Below are positions 33,617 through 42,901 of a DNA stretch of 64,000 bases, piece by piece. The DNA is from Streptacidiphilus rugosus AM-16 (lineage in GTDB: Bacteria > Actinomycetota > Actinomycetes > Streptomycetales > Streptomycetaceae), in contig NZ_JQMJ01000004.1 of NCBI RefSeq assembly GCF_000744655.1, positions 2,418,001 through 2,482,000 of the forward strand, given 5' to 3'. The position numbers and the translations under genes are program-made. Under the pieces are notes generated by a model. It had not been told where the DNA came from and ran no database searches. It saw only the letters and a program-made list of their open reading frames with translations. Position 1 is the stretch's first letter, and each line of letters opens with the position of its first letter.

Positions 33617-34729
33617 ATGCGGTTCAAGCGCACCCTGGTGGCAGCACTGGTCTCCTTCACCTGCCTGGCGGGGACGGGCGCGGCAGCCGCCGGTGCGGCG
33701 GTCTCGGACGAGCAGATCGCGGTCACCACGCCGCCCGCAGGGAGCAAGGCCTGGACCAAGGACGCCTCCCTCGGCGTCGCCTTCCCGAACCCCGCGACCG
33801 CGACCGCGAGCCAGGTCGCCGCGTTCTTCGCCGGGCTGACCCCGGCCGAGCAGCAGAAGCTCGTGGCCGAGTACCCGCTGGTCGTCGGCAACTTCGACGG
33901 CGCCCCGCTCGCGCTGCGCTACCAGGCCAACCGCCTCGCCATGCAGCAGGAGCTGGACCGCCTCCGGCAGGACGACCCGAAGGCCGTCGGCCAGATCGCG
34001 ATGCTGACCACCCTGCTGGAGCCCGGCCACCAGGTCCTCGCCTTCGACCCGCGCAGCCGCGGCCTGGTCGCGGAGGTCTTCGGCGACCTGGCCACGGCGG
34101 AGAAGATCGCCGTCCTGGTCCCCGGCTCGGACATGGACCTCTCCCACTTCGGCAAGGCCCAGACCGCGGCGCAGGCCCTGCGGTCCGAGGAGGCCTCGGT
34201 CTCCCCCGGCACCACGACGGCGACCATAGCCTGGGCCGACTACGTCACCCCGGTCGGCCTCGGCGCGGACGCGGCGACCGGCCGCCTGGCGGACGCGGCG
34301 GCCCCGCGGCTGACCAGCCTGCTGGCGGGCCTGGCCCTCACCACGAGGCCGAACGCGGCGCCGAGCCTCTTCTGCCACTCCTACGGCTCGGTGGTCTGCG
34401 GCAAAGCCGCTCCGTCGCTGACGACCGGCGTGACCGACATGGTGGTGCTGGGCAGCCCGGGCATGGACGTGGACAGCGCGGCAGGTCTCGGTGCGGGGGT
34501 CCGGCTCTGGGCGACGGTGCGCAACGGTTCCGACTGGATCGGCAACGTCCCCTACCTGGAGATCGGCGGCCTCGGCCACGGCCCCGACCCGACGGGCCCG
34601 ACCTTCGGCTCCCACCTGATCTCCTCGACGGGCGCCCAGGGCCACAACGGCTACTTCGCCCCGGGCACGGCCAGCCTCCGCAACTTCGCCGACATCGCGC
34701 TCGGCGCCTACGACGACGTCACCACCTGA
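33617..34729 (+). CDS. Secreted alpha/beta hydrolase, DUF1023-like
   Basis: Protein of 370 residues with a signal peptide (LVAALVSFTCLAGTGAAAAGAAV). Residues up to about 160 are a helical lead region (LTPAEQQKLVAEYPLVVGN), then a hydrolase core with KIAVLVPGSDMDL. The nucleophile elbow is CHSYGS, where most members have GHSYGS. A late His (GAQGHNGYF) completes a plausible triad. DUF1023 proteins are actinobacterial, exported, of unknown substrate. Start ATG with GAGGAGA upstream. Confidence 0.85.
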   Translation: MRFKRTLVAALVSFTCLAGTGAAAAGAAVSDEQIAVTTPPAGSKAWTKDASLGVAFPNPATATASQVAAFFAGLTPAEQQKLVAEYPLVVGNFDGAPLALRYQANRLAMQQELDRLRQDDPKAVGQIAMLTTLLEPGHQVLAFDPRSRGLVAEVFGDLATAEKIAVLVPGSDMDLSHFGKAQTAAQALRSEEASVSPGTTTATIAWADYVTPVGLGADAATGRLADAAAPRLTSLLAGLALTTRPNAAPSLFCHSYGSVVCGKAAPSLTTGVTDMVVLGSPGMDVDSAAGLGAGVRLWATVRNGSDWIGNVPYLEIGGLGHGPDPTGPTFGSHLISSTGAQGHNGYFAPGTASLRNFADIALGAYDDVTT

Positions 34730-34802
34730 CCATTGCGCCCAGAGCCCGTTGCCACCACATAGGGCGCGACGCTCGTGCGCGCGAGAAACCACGCAGTGCC
34801 CC

Positions 34803-34905
34803 AGGGGCGCGGGGAACTGCGCGACAAGCCACTCGCGTGCGGAGGGTCCTCAATGCGCAGGGCCATCCGCGCAGGGTGGTTTCTCGCGCAGTTCCCCGCG
34901 CCCCT
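34803..34905. repeat. Composite palindromic intergenic repeat, copy 2 (short form)
   Basis: The left arm is AGGGGCGCGGGGAACTGCGC then GACAAGCCAC. The right arm is GTGGTTTCTCGCGCAG then TTCCCCGCGCCCCT. The centre, GCGGAGGGTCCTCAATGCGCA then GGGCCATCCGC, is shared with the other copies. This copy has AACTG in place of the inserted module. A decayed half copy with CGCGAGAAACCAC lies just before it (34765-34800). It sits between convergent hydrolase and aldo-keto reductase genes. Confidence 0.85.
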
Positions 34906-34938
34906 GAGGTGGTGCAACTCGCCCTCTCCGGCAGGTGC

Positions 34939-35949
34939 TCAGCTGGAGATGGTGCTCATGTCGGCGTAGCGGTCGCCGGCGACCTGGGAGGCGATGGGCT
35001 CCAGCGTGGCGAGTTCGGCCGGGGTGAGCGTCAGGGCGGTGGCCGCCGTGTTCTCCTCCAGGCGGCTGCGCCGCCTCGTGCCGGGGATCGGGATGACCGG
35101 GAGGCCATGGACCTCCGACCGCTGCTGGACCCAGGCCAGGGCCACCTGCCCCACCGTCGCGCCGCGGTCCGCGGCGATCTTGTGGACCGGGGCCAGCAGC
35201 GCCGCGTTCCGCGCGGCGTTGTCGCCGGTGAAGCGCGGCTGGTGGTTGCGGAAGTCGTTCGCCGCCAGCTCGTTCGCGTTGCTGAAGGAGCCCGTCAGGA
35301 AGCCGCGTCCCAGCGGCGAGTACGGCACGAAGGCCACGCCCAGCTCCGCCGCCGCCGGCACCGCCGAGCGTTCGACGTCCCGCGAGAAGAGGGACCACTC
35401 CGACTGCAGCGCCGCGATCGGGTGCACGGCGTGCGCCTCCCGGAGCTCCGCGCCGTTCACCTCGGAGAGCCCCAGGTACCGCACCTTGCCCGCCGCGACC
35501 AGCTCGCCCATCGCGCCGACCGACTCCGCCAGCGGCACCTCGGGGTTGCGGCGGTGCATGTAGTACAGGTCGATGTGGTCCACGCCCAGGCGCCGCAGGC
35601 TCGCGTCGACGGCCTGCCGGATGTAGGCCGCGTCGTTGCGGACCGCCCGGTACGTGGGGTCGTCCTCGCGGCGCTCGATGGCGAACTTCGTCGCGATCAG
35701 CACCTGGTCCCGGTGGGCCTGGACGAACGGACCGACCAGTTCCTCGTTGCGGCCGTAGCCGTACATGTCCGCGGTGTCGAAGAGGGTGACGCCCAGTTCC
35801 AGCGCGCGCTCCAGCGTCGCACGGGACTCGGCCTCGCCGGTGTCGCCGAACTGGTCGCTGTAGAAGTCGCTCATGCCCATGCAGCCGAGGCCCTGGACGC
35901 CGACGGCGGGTCCGTTGCTGCCGAGGGTGGTGCTCGGGATGGTGGTCAT
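34939..35949 (-). CDS. Aldo/keto reductase
   Basis: Protein of 336 residues, an NADPH-dependent carbonyl reductase with an (alpha/beta)8 barrel. LFDTADMYGYGRNEE holds the catalytic Asp and Tyr, KFAIERREDD the Lys region and YYMHRRNP the His position. PIPGTRRRSRLEEN is the NADP-binding end. Start ATG lies two bases from the stop of the MerR gene, so both form one operon under that regulator. Substrate unknown. Confidence 0.93.
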   Translation of the reverse strand: MTTIPSTTLGSNGPAVGVQGLGCMGMSDFYSDQFGDTGEAESRATLERALELGVTLFDTADMYGYGRNEELVGPFVQAHRDQVLIATKFAIERREDDPTYRAVRNDAAYIRQAVDASLRRLGVDHIDLYYMHRRNPEVPLAESVGAMGELVAAGKVRYLGLSEVNGAELREAHAVHPIAALQSEWSLFSRDVERSAVPAAAELGVAFVPYSPLGRGFLTGSFSNANELAANDFRNHQPRFTGDNAARNAALLAPVHKIAADRGATVGQVALAWVQQRSEVHGLPVIPIPGTRRRSRLEENTAATALTLTPAELATLEPIASQVAGDRYADMSTISS

Positions 35950-35950
35950 C

Positions 35951-36346
35951 TCAGTCCTGCCTCTTCCCGTAAAGATCGATCTTGTAGTCCAGGGCCAGAA
36001 GGTTCGCCTGCAGGTCGCGAATGCGCGCAAGCACCTCCTCGCGGTGCTCGACCAGCAGTGCGCGCCGCTGCTCGCGGGTGCCGTTCCCGGCGCGGACCAG
36101 TTCCGCGTAGCGGAGCATCCCGGCGACCGGCATGCCGGTCGCGCGCAGGTTGCCGAGGAACGCCAGCCAGCCCAGGTCCGCCTCGCAGAAGCGGCGCTGG
36201 CCGTGGTGCGAGCGGGCCGGGCGGTCGAGCAGGCCGATCCGCTCGTACCAGCGCAGCGTGTGTGCGCTGAGGCCGGTGCGCTCGACGACCTCGCCGATGG
36301 TGTAGCGAGGCTGCAACTCCTCGCTCAGTGCCGCGGCTTCCGACAT
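35951..36346 (-). CDS. MerR-family regulator
   Basis: Protein of 131 residues with the MerR DNA-binding domain (YTIGEVVERTGLSAHTLRWYERIGLL) and a long dimerisation helix (REEVLARIRDLQANLLALDYKIDLY). There is no cysteine metal site at the C-terminus, so it senses something other than a bound metal. The ATG at 36346 begins just before the conserved domain. A perfect palindrome 42 bases upstream is its likely operator. Together with the reductase this matches a common regulator-enzyme pair. Confidence 0.9.
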   Translation of the reverse strand: MSEAAALSEELQPRYTIGEVVERTGLSAHTLRWYERIGLLDRPARSHHGQRRFCEADLGWLAFLGNLRATGMPVAGMLRYAELVRAGNGTREQRRALLVEHREEVLARIRDLQANLLALDYKIDLYGKRQD

Positions 36347-36387
36347 CCTCGGCCCCCTTCCGATCACTTCGGGAACGACGCTACTGA

Positions 36388-36405
36388 CTTGGAGTGCACT
36401 CCAAG
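36388..36405. promoter_or_regulatory. MerR-type operator shared by divergent genes
   Basis: Perfect 18-bp palindrome CTTGGAGTGCACTCCAAG, in the form typical for MerR regulators that bind between -35 and -10. It lies 42 bases from the merR start and 27 bases before the serine hydrolase start, so it could control both directions. The hydrolase leader would then be very short. Confidence 0.8.
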
Positions 36406-36432
36406 CAAGCGACACACCTAGACTCGCCTTCC

Positions 36433-37266
36433 ATGGACAGCCTGCGCCTCATCGAACAGTGGCCCGTCACCACCGCCGCCGCGGTCGTCGTCCGCCGGGA
36501 CGGCTCCGTGCTCGGCGGTCACGGCCCGCAGCGGCACCCGTTCCGGCTGGCCTCGGTGACCAAGCCGCTCACCGCGTACGCCGTCCTGGTGGCGGTCGAG
36601 GAGGGCGCGCTGGAGCTGGACGACCCGGCGGGACCGGACGGTTCGACGGTGCGGCATCTGCTGGCCCACACCTCGGGACTGGCCTTCGACGAGGACCGCA
36701 CGATGGCCCCGCCAGGGACCCGGCGGCTCTACTCGAACGCGGGCTTCGACGTGCTGGCCGAAACGGTCACCAAGGCGACCGGCATCCCCTTCCCGCAGTA
36801 CGCGGCCGAGGCGGTGTTCACCCCGCTGGGCATGGCGGACACCTGGCTCGACGCGGAGGGCCGCAGCCCGGCCGGCGCGGGCGGCGTCTCCACCGCCGCC
36901 GACCTGGCGCTGTTCGCCGCCGAGCTGCAGGCGCCGCGCATCCTGGACGCCGGCACGGTCGCCGAGGCGACCCGCGTGGCCTTCCCCGGCCTGAACGGCG
37001 TGCTGCCCGGTTACGGGCACCAGAAGCCCAACGACTGGGGCCTCGGCTTCGACGTGCGCGACCACAAGTCCCCGCACTGGACCGGCCTGACCAGCTCCCC
37101 GGCGACCTTCGGGCACTTCGGCCAGTCCGGCACCTTCCTCTGGGTCGACCCGGAGGCCGGCGCGGCCTGCGTCGCGCTGACGGACCGCGACTTCGGCCCG
37201 TGGGCGGCCGAGGCGTGGACCCCCTTCACGGACGCCGTGCTCGCCGAGCTGCGCGCTCACCCGTAG
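36433..37266 (+). CDS. Serine hydrolase, class C beta-lactamase-like family
   Basis: Protein of 277 residues with SVTK (Ser41, Lys44) as SxxK and YSN (100-102) as YxN; FGHFGQSG near the end takes the place of the KTG motif. There is no signal peptide, so it is probably a cytoplasmic esterase or peptidase rather than an antibiotic lactamase. The ATG at 36433 is used. It starts 27 bases after the MerR palindrome, so little room is left for a leader. It overlaps the convergent pirin gene by 10 bases. Confidence 0.88.
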   Translation: MDSLRLIEQWPVTTAAAVVVRRDGSVLGGHGPQRHPFRLASVTKPLTAYAVLVAVEEGALELDDPAGPDGSTVRHLLAHTSGLAFDEDRTMAPPGTRRLYSNAGFDVLAETVTKATGIPFPQYAAEAVFTPLGMADTWLDAEGRSPAGAGGVSTAADLALFAAELQAPRILDAGTVAEATRVAFPGLNGVLPGYGHQKPNDWGLGFDVRDHKSPHWTGLTSSPATFGHFGQSGTFLWVDPEAGAACVALTDRDFGPWAAEAWTPFTDAVLAELRAHP

Positions 37267-37985
37267 CTGACAGCCGACTCCATCGCCCAGACCAGCAGCT
37301 CCGCGCCGTCGGGACCTGCGGTGGGGTCGACGGGCGCGTCGCCCTCGGTGATCCGCAGGGCGTCCCCCGCGGCCAGCTCGCGCCCCCGCCCGCGCGGTCC
37401 TCCGCGTTCCCTGAAGCCCAGCGCACCGCGGCTGACCTGCGCGTAGACGAACGCCGCCGACGGCAGCCCCGGCAGCGGCGCGTACGGCTGGGCGCGCAGC
37501 AGCCACAGCGCCGCGTCCTCCCTGCGCAGCAGACCCGGCGGGGTGAGCCTGACCTGCGCCGCCTCCGGGTCGACGTCGGTCAGCGCATAGGCCGGCTCGG
37601 TGCCGAAGCTGCCGGGCTGGAGCCAGAACTGCAGGAACCGCACCGGGCCCGCGGCGTCCGGGACGTTGGCCTCGCCGTGGGTCGCCCCCGCGCCGGAGCT
37701 CAGGTACTGCAGTTGTCCGGGACGGACGACGACGCGGTGTCCCCGGTCGTCCTGGTGGGCGAGTGCGCCCTCCAGCACCCAGGTGAGGATCTCGGTGTCC
37801 CTGTGCTTGTGCGGGGCGAAGCCCGCGCCGGGGGCGAGGGTCTCCTCGTTGCAGGCGAGCAGCGCGCCGAAGTGCGTGTTGGCCGGGTCGTAGTGCCCCG
37901 CGAAGGAGAACGCGTGCGCGGTGGCGATCCCCGGCTCGGGCTCCGAGCGGTAACGGTGTCCGGCGCGGCGGATGCTGAGCGGCAT
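37257..37985 (-). CDS. Pirin-family protein
   Basis: Protein of 242 residues with the cupin pattern of pirins: FAPHKHRDTEILTWVLEGAL gives the metal-binding His-x-His and Glu, and HGEANVPDAAGPVRFLQFWLQ the second half. Pirins bind iron; some have quercetinase activity, others act as redox-sensing partners. ATG at 37985 chosen; a GTG nine bases earlier is possible. It lies divergent from the SARP regulator with about 120 bases between. Confidence 0.9.
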   Translation of the reverse strand: MPLSIRRAGHRYRSEPEPGIATAHAFSFAGHYDPANTHFGALLACNEETLAPGAGFAPHKHRDTEILTWVLEGALAHQDDRGHRVVVRPGQLQYLSSGAGATHGEANVPDAAGPVRFLQFWLQPGSFGTEPAYALTDVDPEAAQVRLTPPGLLRREDAALWLLRAQPYAPLPGLPSAAFVYAQVSRGALGFRERGGPRGRGRELAAGDALRITEGDAPVDPTAGPDGAELLVWAMESAVSYG

Positions 37986-38107
37986 GACGCCCACTGTAGG
38001 GCCCGCGCCCTCGCCCGCACGCTTTGATTGGTCCAGACCATTTACGGGAGCGCCCCCGCTCCACTAGCGTCGACTCGCGTCGCGGTTCTTCGGGTGAGGG
38101 GGAAACG

Positions 38108-40888
38108 GTGCGCTTCGGGCTGCTCGGACCGGTGCTGGTACACGACGGCGAGGCCCTGCGGCCCATCGGCGCGCGTCGCCAACGCAGCATCCTCGCCGTC
38201 CTGTTGCTGCGCCCCAACCAGGTCGTCTCCGGGGACGCGCTGGCCGACGCGGTCTGGGGCGGGGCTCCGCCCGAGGCCGCCGTCGCCACCCTGCACAGCT
38301 ACGTCATGCGGCTGCGCCGCACCCTGGGCCCGCAGGCGGGCGGGCGGCTGCGCACCGCCGCCCCCGGCTACCTGATCGAGGTCGGCCCCGAGGAGCTGGA
38401 CGTGGACCGCTTCCGCCGCCACGCGGGGACCGGACGCGAGGCCGCGACCCGCGGCGACCACGCCCGCGCCGCCCGCGACCTCAGCGCCGCGCTCGACGAG
38501 TGGCGCGGCGACGCACTGCTGGACGTGCAGGGTCCCCCGGCGCTGGACGCGCACGCGGGCGTGTTGACCGAGGAGTGGCTGCAGGTCCGCGAGGCGCGCA
38601 TCGACGCCGAGCTGGAGCTCGGACGGCACCGCGAGGCGCTCCCCGAGATCCGGCAGCTCGCCTCGGCGCACCCGCTGCGCGAGCACCTGACCGCCCAGTT
38701 GCTGACCGCGCTGTTCCGGGCCGACCGGCAGGCCGAGGCGCTGGCCGTCTACCAGCGCGCCCGCACGCTGCTCGTGGAGCACGTGGGCGTGGAGCCGGGG
38801 CCCGAGCTGCAGCGGATCCACCGCCGGATCCTGAGCCAGGAGCTCGCCGCCCCCGGACCCGAACCCGCGTCCGCGGCCGTCGGCGCGACCGCGGTCGTGA
38901 CCCCGCGCCGCCCGCGTCCCGCGCAGCTCCCGCCCGAGCTGGCCGACTTCGCCGGACGCGAGGAGCAGTTCGCCGCCTTCGACCGGCTGCTGCCGCCCGC
39001 CGCGACCGCTCCGCTGCTGGCCAAGCTGACCGGCGGTGGCGGTCTCGGCAAGACCGCGCTCGCGGTCCGGCTGGCCCGGCGGGCCGCCGACCGCTATCCC
39101 GACGGCCAGATCTTCCTGGAACTGCACGGCATGGCGCCGAGCCGGACGCTGCGCCCCGCCGACGCCCACGCGCGGCTGCTGCGCGATCTCGGCCTGGCTC
39201 CGCAGGAGGTGCCGCACGACCCCGACGAGCGGGCCTCGCTCTTCCGCACGCTCTGTGCGGAGCGGCGGCTGCTCTTCGTGCTCGACGACGCCAGGGACAT
39301 GGCCCAGTTGCGCCCGCTGCTGCCCGCGGGGCCCGGCTGCGGCGCCATCGTCACCAGCAGGAACCGGCTCAGTTCGCTGCCCGGCGCCCACGACCTGCGG
39401 CTCACCGCCCTCCCCCGGGCGCAGGCGCGCAGCCTCTTCCTCCAGGTGGCCGGGATCGGACCGGAGCAGACGGAGCCCGAGGCGGTCGAGGCGATCCTGG
39501 ACTGCTGCGCCGGGCTGCCGCTGGCGCTGCGGATCGCCGCCGCCCGCGCGACCGTCGGCCCGACCCGCTCGCTGCGCGCACTGGCCGACCGGCTCTCCGA
39601 CCGGCGCCACGGCCTCGCCGAGCTGACCGTCGACGACCTCGCCGTGCAGACCTCGTACCAGACCACGGTCGACTGCCTCAGCACGCCGACAGCCTCCGCC
39701 CTGCCCGCGCTGGGCTGCTGGCCGGGCACCGATCTGCCGCACGCGGCCGTCGCCGCGCTGTGGGACCTGCCGGAGCGGGCCTCGGACACCGCGCTGGCCG
39801 AACTGACCGCCCTGCACCTGGTCGAACCCGAAGGACCCGACCGGCTGCGGACGCACGACCTGATCCGCCGCTGCCTGGAGGGGACCGCCGCCGAGCAGCT
39901 CACCGAGCCAGAGCGCCGGGCGGCCCGGGGCCGGGTGCTGGCCTGGTACCTCGACCGCACCGCGGACGCCGCCGCTGCGCTGGCCGACTCCGACGCCTCC
40001 CGGCACGGCCCGGCCCTCGACTGGTGCGAGCAGGAGCTGCCCAACCTCCTGGTGGCGGCGGGGATCGCCGAGGAGGCCGGCCGGCCCACCGCGGCCGCCG
40101 AGCTGGCGCGCTCGCTGTGGGCGTTCTTCGACGTCCGCAAGCACTGGCCCGCCTGGCTCGAACTGCAGCAGCTCGGCCTCGCCGCCGCCGAGCGGAGCGG
40201 CGACGAGGAGGCCCGCGCGTCCCTGCTGAACGGGCGCGCCGCGGCCCTGTGGGGCCTCGGCCGCTTCCAGGAGGCCGGCGCCGACTGGGAGCTGGCCGCC
40301 GAGCTGTACCTCGGGTCCGCGGAGCCCGAACGCGCGGCGGACATGTTCGGGAACCTGTCCGGCGCGCTGGCCCGCCAGGAGCTCTTCGAACGGGCGGTCG
40401 AGGTGGGCGAGCGCGCCGTGGCGATCCACCGCGGCCAGTCGCCGCGCCCGCAGCACGCCGGGACGCTGAACAACCTGGGCATGGTCTACTTCGCGGCCGG
40501 CCGCAGGGACGAGGCCCGGCGCTGCTACCAGGACGCCGTGGAGCTGAGCCGGACCCTGGAGCACCGCCACTTCGAGGCCGCGGCCCTGAGTAACCTGGCC
40601 GAGCTCGCGACCGCCTGCGGCGACCCGCTCGCGGGCATCGAGTACTGCACCCTGGCCCTGGCGCTCTGCGAGGAGATCGGCAGCCGCTACGGCCGCGCCC
40701 TGACGCTGAACCACCTCGGCCGGGCCAGGGAGGCGACCGGTGAGACCGACCTGGCCCGCCAGGCGTGGGCCGCGGCCCTGGAGATCCTGGAGGACCTGGG
40801 CGATCCGCACGCCGAGTCGGCCCGCGCCGCCCTGGCGCGGACCGCACCCGTATCCCGGTGTGAGGAGGTCCGGCCTAGTACGGCGTGA
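38108..40888 (+). CDS. AfsR/SARP-type transcriptional regulator with NB-ARC and TPR
   Basis: Protein of 926 residues. Residues 1-95 are the OmpR-like winged helix (RFGLLGPVLVHDGEALRPIG, NQVVSGDALADAVWGG) and 100-250 the BTAD domain. An NB-ARC ATPase follows with Walker A GGGGLGKTAL and LFVLDDARDM, and helical TPR units fill the last 250 residues (AGTLNNLGMVYFAAGRRDEARRCY). Such proteins bind direct repeats and activate secondary metabolism or differentiation. GTG at 38108 with GAGGGGGA upstream is chosen over the longer frame. No biosynthetic cluster is adjacent, so the target is remote or it is a global AfsR-like regulator. Confidence 0.92.
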   Translation: MRFGLLGPVLVHDGEALRPIGARRQRSILAVLLLRPNQVVSGDALADAVWGGAPPEAAVATLHSYVMRLRRTLGPQAGGRLRTAAPGYLIEVGPEELDVDRFRRHAGTGREAATRGDHARAARDLSAALDEWRGDALLDVQGPPALDAHAGVLTEEWLQVREARIDAELELGRHREALPEIRQLASAHPLREHLTAQLLTALFRADRQAEALAVYQRARTLLVEHVGVEPGPELQRIHRRILSQELAAPGPEPASAAVGATAVVTPRRPRPAQLPPELADFAGREEQFAAFDRLLPPAATAPLLAKLTGGGGLGKTALAVRLARRAADRYPDGQIFLELHGMAPSRTLRPADAHARLLRDLGLAPQEVPHDPDERASLFRTLCAERRLLFVLDDARDMAQLRPLLPAGPGCGAIVTSRNRLSSLPGAHDLRLTALPRAQARSLFLQVAGIGPEQTEPEAVEAILDCCAGLPLALRIAAARATVGPTRSLRALADRLSDRRHGLAELTVDDLAVQTSYQTTVDCLSTPTASALPALGCWPGTDLPHAAVAALWDLPERASDTALAELTALHLVEPEGPDRLRTHDLIRRCLEGTAAEQLTEPERRAARGRVLAWYLDRTADAAAALADSDASRHGPALDWCEQELPNLLVAAGIAEEAGRPTAAAELARSLWAFFDVRKHWPAWLELQQLGLAAAERSGDEEARASLLNGRAAALWGLGRFQEAGADWELAAELYLGSAEPERAADMFGNLSGALARQELFERAVEVGERAVAIHRGQSPRPQHAGTLNNLGMVYFAAGRRDEARRCYQDAVELSRTLEHRHFEAAALSNLAELATACGDPLAGIEYCTLALALCEEIGSRYGRALTLNHLGRAREATGETDLARQAWAAALEILEDLGDPHAESARAALARTAPVSRCEEVRPSTA

Positions 40889-41273
40889 AGCAGGTGGCGC
40901 CGTCGGCCGCGGCGCCCGTGGCGGCGTTCAGCATCTGCACGCAGACGTAGTCCTTGTCGCCAGGACCGTCACCGGCCCACGAGCTGGTGTAGCCGACGGC
41001 CGCGCCGTTGGTCGAGTACTCGGTGGAGCCGTTCTTCACCAGCCAGACGTGGCAGGTCGCGCCGCCGCCGGTCACCTTGGTCACCACGTAGCGCTGGTGG
41101 TCGAAGCCGCTGAAGTTGGACAGGTACTCGTCCGCGCCGCAGCCGCCTGAGCTGGAGTACTCGTAGTTGTCGCCGTAGTGCGGCAGACCCGCCGCGAACG
41201 CCTGTCCCGCGCCGACCGCGACCATCGCCACCGCACCGGCGGCCACGAGCGCGTTCCTCGCCATGCGCCTCAT
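40875..41273 (-). CDS. Small secreted protein, unknown function
   Basis: Protein of 132 residues with a signal peptide (ARNALVAAGAVAMVAVGAGQAFA, cleavage after AFA). The mature part of about 105 residues has four cysteines (GGCGAD, ATCHVW, YVCVQM, ATCFTPY), likely two disulfides, and many Tyr, Gly and Ser. No family is recognised; it might be an enzyme inhibitor or surface protein. Start ATG with GAGGAG upstream. Its end overlaps the convergent SARP gene by 14 bases. Confidence 0.75.
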   Translation of the reverse strand: MRRMARNALVAAGAVAMVAVGAGQAFAAGLPHYGDNYEYSSSGGCGADEYLSNFSGFDHQRYVVTKVTGGGATCHVWLVKNGSTEYSTNGAAVGYTSSWAGDGPGDKDYVCVQMLNAATGAAADGATCFTPY

Positions 41274-41481
41274 CCATGCTCCTCGGGTTCGTCCCCGTGC
41301 CGGCCCGTCCGGCACGATTGGTCTGGACCTCTCAGAGTCTTCCGACCGTGTCTGGCGCCCCTCTGGCGTCCCCCTGGCGTCCCCGGAAAGGCCGCGGCGA
41401 CCGCCCGTTGTGACCGGGACCACGCACCCGCCGGTGCCTCCGCTGCGCGGAACCGGACACGAATGGTGCACGCTTAGTCCT

Positions 41482-42795
41482 GTGCCTGCCCCAGTCGCCA
41501 AGAAGACCGCGAAGAAGCCCGCCGACAAGGCGACGGCGGACCCAGCCGACTCCCCCGCGAGCGAATCGCCCCGGCGCGGGTCCAAGCGCGGGACCGCGTT
41601 CGAGCGGCGTACCGTCACCGCGACCAGCGACATGCACGCGGCGACGCTGAAGAACCTGGAGCGCGCCGCGGGCAAGATGGCCACCGCCGCCATCGCCCGG
41701 ATGGACGAGAACCTGTCCTGGTACCGCAACATGCCCCCGGAGCACCGCTCCTGGATCGGCCTGGTCGCGCAGGCAGGCATCGCCGCCTTCACCGAGTGGT
41801 TCCGCCACCCCGACGCCCCGCAGGCGATCAGCGCCGACGTCTTCGGCACCGCCCCGCGCGAGCTGACCAGGGCGGTCACCCTGCGCCAGACGGTCGAGAT
41901 GATCCGGACCACCACCGAGGTCGTCGAGGAGGCCATCGAGGAGGTCGCCGCGCCCGGCGCCGAGGAGGCGCTGCGCGAGGCCGTGCTGGTCTACGCCCGC
42001 GAGATCGCCTTCGCCACCGCCCAGGTCTACGCCCAGGCCGCCGAGGCCCGCGGCGCCTGGGACGCCCGCCTGGAGGCGCTGGTGGTCAACTCGCTGCTCT
42101 CCGGCGACGCGGACGAGGGCGTGCTCTCCCGCGCCGCCGCGCTCGGCTGGGGCGCACCGGACCGGATCATGGTCGTGATGGGCAGCGCTCCGGCCGGCGA
42201 CAGCGAGCTGGTGGTCGAGGCGATCCGCCGGGCCGCCCGGCACGCCAAGCTGCACGTGCTGACCGGGGTGCTCGGCGCCCGGCTGGTCGTGGTGGTCGGC
42301 GAGAAGAAGCCGCGCAACGGCGAACGGCTCTGGGACCCGGTCGTGGCCGCCAGGGCACTGCTCGGCCAGTTCGCCCCCGGTCCGGTCGTCATCGGCCCGA
42401 CCGTCTCCGACCTGCTCTCCGCCACCCGCTCCGCGCAGGCCGCCGCGGCCGGGCTGCGCGCCTGCTCCGCCTGGCCGGACGCGCCGCGCCCGGTCCTCGC
42501 CGACGACCTGCTGCCCGAGCGCGCGCTCGCCGGGGATCCGCAGGCCAGGGCGCAGCTGGTGGAGGAGATCTATGCACCGCTCGACGAGGCCGGTTCAGCG
42601 CTGCTCGACACGCTCTCGGTCTATCTGGAGCAGGCTTCCTCTCTGGAGGGGGCGGCGCGCATGCTGTTCGTGCACCCCAACACGGTCCGGTACCGGCTGC
42701 GCCGTGTGACCGACGTCACGGGCTACGCCCCCTCGGACGTGCGATCCGCGTTCACCCTGCGTATCGCCCTGGCGCTGGGACGACTCCAGCCGTGA
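41482..42795 (+). CDS. fasR: FasR, PucR-like activator of fatty-acid synthesis genes
   Basis: Protein of 437 residues. A basic lead (KKTAKKPADK) precedes a central domain, and the C-terminal PucR helix-turn-helix reads SLEGAARMLFVHPNTVRYRLRRVTDVTG. Its position directly before fabD-fabH-acpP-fabF is that of FasR, shown in Streptomyces coelicolor to activate this operon. GTG at 41482 is chosen because the conserved PAPVAKKTAKK begins there; no clear ribosome site precedes it, so it may be leaderless. The 106 bases to fabD should hold its binding site. Confidence 0.9.
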   Translation: MPAPVAKKTAKKPADKATADPADSPASESPRRGSKRGTAFERRTVTATSDMHAATLKNLERAAGKMATAAIARMDENLSWYRNMPPEHRSWIGLVAQAGIAAFTEWFRHPDAPQAISADVFGTAPRELTRAVTLRQTVEMIRTTTEVVEEAIEEVAAPGAEEALREAVLVYAREIAFATAQVYAQAAEARGAWDARLEALVVNSLLSGDADEGVLSRAAALGWGAPDRIMVVMGSAPAGDSELVVEAIRRAARHAKLHVLTGVLGARLVVVVGEKKPRNGERLWDPVVAARALLGQFAPGPVVIGPTVSDLLSATRSAQAAAAGLRACSAWPDAPRPVLADDLLPERALAGDPQARAQLVEEIYAPLDEAGSALLDTLSVYLEQASSLEGAARMLFVHPNTVRYRLRRVTDVTGYAPSDVRSAFTLRIALALGRLQP

Positions 42796-42901
42796 TGACC
42801 TGGGATGATGCACGGCTGTAGGGAGTCCACAACTCGACCGGTGGTTCTTCGTCGCGGTCCTCACCCGCGCCGCACCGGCCGGACAAGAGAAGGTTGATGA
42901 C

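Noticed and set aside
36433-37266. Antibiotic-resistance beta-lactamase
   Set aside because: SxxK and YxN are present but there is no signal peptide and no KTG; more likely a cytoplasmic serine hydrolase.
38042-40810. Long minus-strand frame opposite the SARP regulator
   Set aside because: Gly/Arg/Gln-rich shadow; the plus-strand protein has complete BTAD, NB-ARC and TPR patterns.
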